NCBI GenBank assembly: GCA_011799875.1
Contig: CM022297.1
Coordinates: forward strand, 539,074,795 to 539,138,794
Reading direction: 5' to 3'
Length of the DNA: 64,000 nucleotides
DNA from: Thinopyrum elongatum
Lineage: Eukaryota > Streptophyta > Magnoliopsida > Poales > Poaceae
Both the position numbers and the translations under genes were made by a program. Below the pieces are notes generated by a model. The model was given only the letters and a program-made list of their open reading frames with translations, had not been told where the DNA came from and did not search any database. This document shows, piece by piece, positions 58,012 to 64,000 of this stretch. Every line of letters begins with the position of its first letter. Within the stretch, counting starts at the first letter, position 1.

Positions 58012-58373
58012 ATTACAATGTTTAGTCACTGCTTGAACTTTGGAGGTGCTCTGCATTATATGTTTTGCGGTCTCAGAAAGGGCTAGCGAGATACCACTGT
58101 TGTCATATTATATCATGATTGTTTTGACAAGGTGTTGTCGTTTGAGATATCTTATTATTGCTTGCTAGTTGATTATGCCATTGATATGAGTTAATCTAAT
58201 TTCTAAGAGTTATTGTCGACATGGTTAGTTATAATCTTTGCTGAAAACCTGGGTGCTACTTAAGCTTATTTATGTAAACAAGAGCAAATGAGTTCGTAAA
58301 AGTTTTTCTTTTTCACTTTTAGTTTATCAACTGAATTGCTTGAGGAAAAGCAAAGGTTTAAGCTTGGGGGAGT
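58012..58373 (+). mobile_element. Gypsy 'C' 3' internal region, plus strand
   Basis: Non-coding 3' internal sequence of a plus-strand gypsy, ending in polypurine tract AAGCTTGGGGGAGT at 58,360-58,373. Confidence 0.7.
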
Positions 58374-59745
58374 TGATACATCTCCGTCGTATCTACTTTT
58401 CCTAACGCTTTTGCTCTTGTTTTGGACTCTAATTTGCATGCTTTGAATGAAACTAAGCCGAATTGACGCTGTTTTCAGCAGAACTACCATGGTGTTGTTT
58501 TTGTGCAGAAATAAAAGTTCTTGGAATGGAACGAAACTTTTTGGAGATTTTTTATGGAATAAAATAAAAATACTGGAGCCAAGAACCACCGGAGGGGGGC
58601 CCTGGGTGAGCACAATGTTCCCACCTGGTGGCCCCGCCGACCCTATCTCCGACACTATAAAATCCTATTTTCGGAGAGAAAAATCAGGGAGGAAGAATTA
58701 TCGCGTTTCACGAGACGGAGCCGCCGCCGCCTCCTGTTCTTCATCAGGAGGCCAGATCTGGAGTCTGTTTGGGGCTCCGGAGAGGGGGATCTTCGATCTT
58801 CGTCATCACCAACCCTTCTCCATAGCCAATTCCATGATGCTCCCCACCGGGAGTGAGTAATTCCTTCGTAGGCTCATTGGTCCGTGAGGGAGTTGGGTGA
58901 GATTCATCATGTAATCGAGTTAGTTTTGTTAGGGCTTGATCCCTAGTATCCATTATGTTCTGAGATTGATGTTGCTATGACTTTGCCATGCTTAATGCTT
59001 GTCACTTTGGGCCCGGGTGCCATGATTTCATATCTGAACCGTTTATGTTATCACCATTATATATATGTTCTAGATTCGATCTTGCAAGTTATAGTCACCT
59101 ATTACGTGTTATGATCCGTAAACCCTGGAGTGACAGTATTCGGGATACTTTCCGGTGATGACCGTAATTTGAGGAGTTCATGTATTCACTAAGTGCTAAT
59201 GCTTTGTTCCGGTTCTCTATTAAAAGGAGGCCTTAATATCCCTTAGTTTCCTTATGGACCCCGCTGCCACGGGAGGGTATGACAAAAGATGTCATGGAAG
59301 TTCTTTTCATAAGCACATATGACTATTTACGGAATACATGCCTACATTATATTTATGAACTGGAGCTAGTTTTGTATCGCCCTAGATTATGACTGTTATA
59401 TGATGAATATCATCCAACGAAAATTCACCGATCCAATGCCTACGAGTTTTTCACATATTGTTCTTGCTAAGTTACTACTATTATTGCTACTGTCACAACT
59501 AGTACAAAATTATTGCTATCACTATTACTGTCACCGTCACTGTTACTACTGCTATTAAAACTATCATATTACTGTGCTACTGATCATCTTGCTGCAGATA
59601 ATTAATCTCCAGGTGTGGTTGAATTGACAACTCAACTGCTAATACTTGCAAATATTCTTTGGCTCCCCTTGTGTTGAATCTATAAATTTGGGTTGAATAC
59701 TCTACCCTCGAAAACTGTTGCTATCCCCTATACTTGTGGTTATCA
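58374..59745 (+). mobile_element. Gypsy 'C' 3' LTR (Athila-type), plus strand
   Basis: The LTR is 1,372 bp, TGATACATCTCCGTCG..ACTTGTGGTTATCA. It includes a run of ACT/GTT-rich simple triplets at 59,465-59,585. It lies between its polypurine tract and gypsy-B LTR sequence, so it was inserted into the B LTR. The open frames inside are LTR sequence. Confidence 0.8.
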
Positions 59746-60376
59746 GCGTCCTTATCCCCCCGCGCAGCTGCAGCGGCGTGGGCGGCGAGGTGGTCCGGCG
59801 GGCGCGCTCGGTCGGCCTCTTGTAGCGGGAGGTAGAAGCCGACCGGGGGTAGTGTGCTGGGCCAGCTGGGCCGGGCACTGTGCACTGAGGCCCAGTGCAC
59901 AGTGGCATGTGCCCTTTTTATTATTATTATTACTATGTCTTTCGTTTTACTTTTTATTTATTTTTGTTTTCTTTTAACTTTCAACATTCATTTAGTTTTA
60001 TAAAAATAAAAAACTAGCACCTTAATTAGGGATATAAGTTAGGCTACCCCCGCAAAAAGTTTGGTACTTAAATAAAATAGTTTGTATTTTCTATAAATTT
60101 TAATAGCAACTAAATTACTGTTTTGGCCTCTGTTTTAAATGTTTTAGGGCACTTAAACATTTTATAAAATGTTGGTTTCACCAAGAGAAATATCCAGGGA
60201 TTATTTGCAACACTATGAGCATTTTAGTTTTCATGTTTGAAGAAGTAATTTATTTGACTTCAATTTAAATTTGAAATTGGCTTTGATTTTTATTAAGTGG
60301 CAATTCGGCTTAGTTAAACCTGATGACATGGCACCATTGGTGTGATTCACTGTAGCATGACACTGGGGGTGTTACA
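59746..60376 (-). mobile_element. Gypsy 'B' LTR, fourth copy, right part
   Basis: It resumes at GCGTCCTTATCC, matching 23,464 onward, continues past the point where the array copies are interrupted (GGCCT) and ends GGGGGTGTTACA. About 2 kb of the LTR between 46,585 and this point is missing. Confidence 0.7.
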
Positions 60377-61918
60377 CGGTGCACCCATGGGCAGTAAAAA
60401 AGGTAGCTCCCGAAGCGGTCGACACCCACAAGGCCACGAAGTGCCAGACGAAGAGCAACCACATGGCTCAGGACACCCATCACACCGTGCTTGGAGCCTT
60501 GGACGTGGGTGATGATGGAGAGGCCTAACACACCCCATCGGGAATGGAAGGAACAAAGGATGCATCAACATTAGGGCATCAACATTATCAGTCAACAAGC
60601 TCCTAGATACAAGCCCAATCCTTAGCATCGTCCACCTCTGGTCCGGCTGCCGGGATGATTAACAGTGACTCAGAACAAAGAAAGGGAGGGTAGATACAAG
60701 CCCAATCCGTGCAAGTAGCAGTGTAGCATATAAATTATCAGTTCTCACCTCCAAGAATCGATGGAACATAGCTATGGTCTATAAAAGAATGGCGCACCTC
60801 AGAGATGTCTCCAGCTATGTCAATCTTGAAGGGATACCACTCTGGGTTCATGAGCAGCTCCTCCCAAAATGTGCATAGCCGAGAAGCTTCAGACTCAGCT
60901 TTGCGGACAAACTTCCAAAGGCCTGCCAACAGTAATGGCCTCTCACTCAATTGCCCCATGTAGTTTACTGTGATTTTATCTACCAGCACCACCCATATCA
61001 AGAAATATCTGAAACTTATAATGTCAATTTCAAAATTATAATCTTCCGCACTGTATAGTATCTAATGTTGCTGGAGAGTGAAAATGATTATGTATATGAA
61101 TGAACCTTGATGATATTAGCGTTGATATCTGAAATCTCTTCTCTAACATCCTGATGTTCAGTACTTGATTACATAATGATGTACCAAGTTCAGTATATGT
61201 AGAACAGAAAAAGCAAGAGAATAACGACTCACTATACTTGGAAAAATCTGCATCAAATCGAAGGAGACAGAGAGAGATGTGGGAGCTGTACAATACATGT
61301 GCATGAACAAAAAATATATGTGCATTAGCAGCTGCAAGAATTAAAAATTGACATTAATATATAAGTAGCTCACTATGCTTGGAAGAAATCTGCAACAAAT
61401 CGAAGGAGGTGGATAGAGATGTGGAGCTACAATACATGAGCATGAACAAAAAATAATATCAGTGCATTAGCAACTGCAAGAGTAAAAAATTGCATCAACA
61501 TATAAGTATCAACATTATCTTTATTCTATTTTCTGTAGCGCGCACACACAACCCAAGATTGCATCATCCCAAATAGCTTGAGAACTAATTAAGGAGAAGA
61601 AATGATGTGAGACGACGTTGCCAATGCCAGTGTCCGCATGGTCTACCACCCACACTGCCGCCACCATGAAGATGGACAACAACTGCTACATGTTCCCTTC
61701 GCTAGCACTCCAACTGCTGTGTCTTCCTGCTCTTGCAGCTCACAGCAAGACCAAAGAAGGGCAGTGGAGGTAGAGGTGTAGCAAGATGACCACGATGGCG
61801 CTGCCATGAACAACACCTATCATCCTCTGAAAATGTTCCTGTGCATCTTAAGGAAGGAAGAAACCAATCGTGAAGAAACAGAACCACAAATCATGCTCTT
61901 TGTGCGCATTTTATCAAA
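60377..61918. other. 1.5 kb unassigned sequence with small duplications
   Basis: No transposon termini were recognised. TAGATACAAGCCCAATCC occurs at two places (about 60,605 and 60,692). A unit of about 138 bp is duplicated with divergence at 61,228-61,500 (CAAATCGAAGGAG, CATGAACAAAAAAT, GTGCATTAGCA). One 87-aa minus-strand frame is listed separately. Confidence 0.5.
60738..61001 (-). CDS. Unrecognised 87-aa open frame, possible exon remnant
   Basis: The frame reads ..GQLSERPLLLAGLWKFVRKA and continues with LCTFWEELLMNPEWYPFKI. The Trp-rich WEELLMNPEWY is protein-like, which suggests an exon of a decayed or captured gene, but I cannot name it. There is no clear start or splice context. Confidence 0.25.
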   Translation of the reverse strand: MIWVVLVDKITVNYMGQLSERPLLLAGLWKFVRKAESEASRLCTFWEELLMNPEWYPFKIDIAGDISEVRHSFIDHSYVPSILGGEN

Positions 61919-63274
61919 CTAGCAAATGAGCCCGTGCGTTGCAACAGGTGAAAAAAAACACTTCCTAATCTAATAACCATGAGTCCAAACTTCAGTAGGT
62001 CCATGTCCTTTATTTCAACACATGGCATCCCAAATGGTTAACAGTTAAAAATAATATCATATTCAGATTCTACATATTTTTCTAATCAAATTTCATATAT
62101 AACATGTTAAATTTGGAGTTAGGGTTAAAAAGCTATGGATTTAAAAAAAAATATGTACTATGAGTTTATTGTCAAAAAATTAAGGAGGTTTTCTGCAAAA
62201 TAGCATGACGGACCAAGAACACCTATTTCTTTTATTAGTAGCTAGGAGGTATAGAGTACTACGTGTTTATTACCAAAAACTTGAGGGTTTTTTCTGCAAA
62301 ATAGCATTGACGGACCAAGAATACCTATTTCTTTTATTAGTAGGTATAGATATAGATATAGATATAGATAGCTGGACTGTATAACCCAGCCTCCCATTTA
62401 TCCGCATACAGAGAGAGATGTACGAACAGAGGCATTTGGTTCTGTTTTAACAGGCTAGTGTTGTATCCTGATGTTGCTTGTTGGTAAGGAAAGGAATGGA
62501 GAGTGCACGTACCTTGAAGCTGGTGATGCGGCGGGCAGCGGCATCTCTGGCGGTCGGTGAAGGCATGGCAGACCTTGTAGAAGATGTGCGCAGTGGCAGA
62601 CGGGACGGGAGGTCGAAGCGGCGCGCCATGATGCCGACAGATGTGCTTGAGGGGGAAGAGCGCCATGCCGAGCTTGTGATTCGGCAGCAGCGCGAGCGAG
62701 GAGGATGGTGGTCGTGGTCGCGTCCCACGGCGTCTCTTCGCAGAGGATGGTGGGCTTGTGGCGTGGTGCAAACTCGATCCCACGGCGGCGGGCGGCGAGA
62801 TGCATGGTGTGGCGCCTGCTTGAAACCTGCGATTGGCGCGACAGACCCGCGCCATTCACAGACGCCCGACAATACTGCCCCTCACGAAGCAACGCCGATG
62901 CGCCGCCGCAGCTCGTCCGCAACTGATGCGCCGCCGCAGTTCGTCAGCAGGCGACATCGAGTCAAAGCATTGTGGTGCAGCGGGGTGGTTCGGGGGAGAG
63001 GGGATGGATCGGGACGCGGTGTGGGATTAAGAGGCGGCGCTAGGGTTGGGTGCGAGATGGTGGCGACGTGCGAGGGGCTTGGGGACAGGAGCGACTCGTG
63101 CGGGAGAGAAAGGGAACCGCTCGCTGGGCGAAGCGTTATTTCTTCGAGGGATGGGAGAAAATCAGTGTCAAGGGACGATGGGGGGAGGGGGTGGGACGAA
63201 AAATAACCGGTTGAAAAAACACGGACGAAAGTGGTGGGACGCAATCCTACCAACTGCTTCATTAGAAGTAGAGA
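61919..63274 (-). mobile_element. Small non-autonomous Helitron (1.36 kb)
   Basis: The minus strand begins TCTCTACTTCTAATG at 63,274. It ends with hairpin CCTGT..ACGGG (one G-T pair), a spacer and CTAG at 61,919. It is flanked by A and T. It contains a duplicated block of about 105 bp (TTTCTGCAAAATAGCA.., ..CCTATTTCTTTTATTAGTAG) at 62,190-62,345 and a GC-rich patch (62,500-63,150) with overlapping but unrecognised frames on both strands, probably captured gene or promoter sequence. Confidence 0.7.
62190..62345. repeat. ~105-bp tandem duplication inside the small Helitron
   Basis: TGACGGACCAAGAA-Y-ACCTATTTC and flanking sequence are present twice, followed by (TATAGA)n. Confidence 0.8.
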
Positions 63275-63419
63275 TATGGCAGCTTTGTTCTAGTTTGTTT
63301 TTGCCATGTTTGCCAACCTCGCGTGAATAAAGTTGTCATGAAAAATGTTCGGGTTGCCAACTTGCCATGCTTAAAATCCAAAGGTTCAGGATTTATCATC
63401 TCCGTAGTAGGGAGAAGTC

Positions 63420-64000
63420 TGTTTCAAACTTTGTCTTCGTTCGATCCGGCGAATTCGAATCCCAACCTTGAAATCCCTGAAATCAGCACCCCCACCTCTC
63501 TGATCCCAGTTCTTTGCGCCCTTAAGCCCGTTCCCAAACAGGGATTCACTGACGTGTGACCGGGATTGCTGACTCTGCTCTGGTCGTGGGTCCAACAGGT
63601 TCAGGCACGGGGATAACTGGCTGAGCCGGACCAGCTCGCCTCCCAGCTGTTCTGTTCGCCTCCCGTCTCCCCTAACGCATCAACTTCTCCTCCACGGCGG
63701 CGATGGCGAACGGCGGATGATCGCAGCGACCGCCGACGAGCACTCCTGCAAAACAAGAGCAGGTACACGATGTTCTTCCCGAGTGTCCAGTCCCTGCTTT
63801 TTGGGGGGAAATTTTAGCCTCTTGCAGGCGCTAGGTTTAGGGTTCTACAGGTGTTCAAGTTGGGGTTTTTTGGGGGAAATTTTTGGTAAGGTTAGATTGT
63901 TCTATTTGTAGTTCTAGTTCAATTATGCTTATATATTTGTTGTAATGTAGGATTTTGTCGTTGAAAACATGGATCCGGCAGAAGTGTTGACTGTCAGATT
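63420..64000 (+). CDS. 5' end of a probable host gene (leader exon, leader intron, start codon), cut by window end
   Basis: Sequence changes here from repeat-like to gene-like. A CT-rich leader (63,640-63,700) is followed by a donor at 63,763 (GCAG|GTACAC), a T/G-rich intron to 63,950 (ending TAATGTAG), then GATTTTGTCGTTGAAAAC and ATG at 63,969. The visible protein is MDPAEVLTVR, after which the window ends. The leader holds a tiny upstream ORF (ATGGCGAACGGCGGATGA at 63,703). An intron in the leader just before the start codon is common in plant housekeeping genes. The exon's 5' limit is a guess. The product cannot be identified from ten residues. Confidence 0.4.
63763..63950 (+). other. Predicted 5'-leader intron
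   Basis: It begins GTACACGATG and ends TGTAATGTAG. It is 188 bp, T-rich, typical of a plant intron. Confidence 0.45.

Noticed and set aside
62337..63262. Long overlapping frames on both strands in the small Helitron (up to 242 aa)
   Set aside because: GC-rich sequence open in several frames at once, no recognised motif and no splice or start context.

Overview
The window is a piece of large-genome grass DNA, almost certainly Triticeae (wheat, barley or Aegilops type). It is built nearly entirely of nested transposable elements. The diagnostic parts are LTRs beginning TGATGGAAATATGCCC behind a CAAGTGGGAGAC polypurine tract (Angela/BARE-1-type copia), Athila-clade gypsy elements of the Sabrina/Fatima kind with an Asp-tRNA primer site, CACTA transposons with TTTAGTCCCGGTT subterminal repeats, and Helitrons ending in a CCCGT..ACGGG hairpin plus CTAG. 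Family names are from memory and were not searched.

Left half (1-32,466): a tandem array of a roughly 11.98-kb composite unit, seen as one partial and two complete copies. Each unit reads, left to right: a very long gypsy LTR (family 'B'); a minus-strand gypsy LTR (family 'A') inserted in it; the 3' internal stub of A; a minus-strand copia 3' LTR inserted in that stub; and a CACTA transposon inserted in the copia remnant. The CACTA carries a broken minus-strand gene (Transposase_24-type N-terminal half, Pro-rich middle, Ulp1/C48 protease C-terminal half). The duplication junction is readable at 20,485-20,488 and shows 3 bp of microhomology. One complete unit's length (about 4,050-16,250) is full of small indels compared with the near-identical copies on both sides. 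It looks like unpolished long-read gap filling, not biology.

Centre (32,467-45,618): the unduplicated continuation of the CACTA; a near-loopless palindrome made from two inverted copies of a SNF2-helicase exon (DRD1/CLASSY-like, motif RIILSGTPFQNNF); an AT-rich minisatellite; about 2.7 kb with no recognisable gene; and a minus-strand non-autonomous Helitron (36,605-44,762) with a triplicated 912-bp repeat.

Right half (45,619-60,376): another copy of LTR 'B', split by nested insertions. These are a subterminal-repeat DNA transposon fragment, an Athila-type retrotransposon arranged LTR-internal-LTR-partial internal (decayed gag, protease-RT, RNase H, integrase and a coiled-coil ORF), a CACTA end, and the 3' end of a plus-strand gypsy with its LTR. 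Then come 1.5 kb of unassigned sequence, a second, small Helitron (61,919-63,274), and what looks like the 5' end of a host gene (leader exon, leader intron, ATG at 63,969) running off the window.

No intact transposon gene is present. All recognisable proteins are interrupted, and no rRNA, tRNA or CRISPR was seen.
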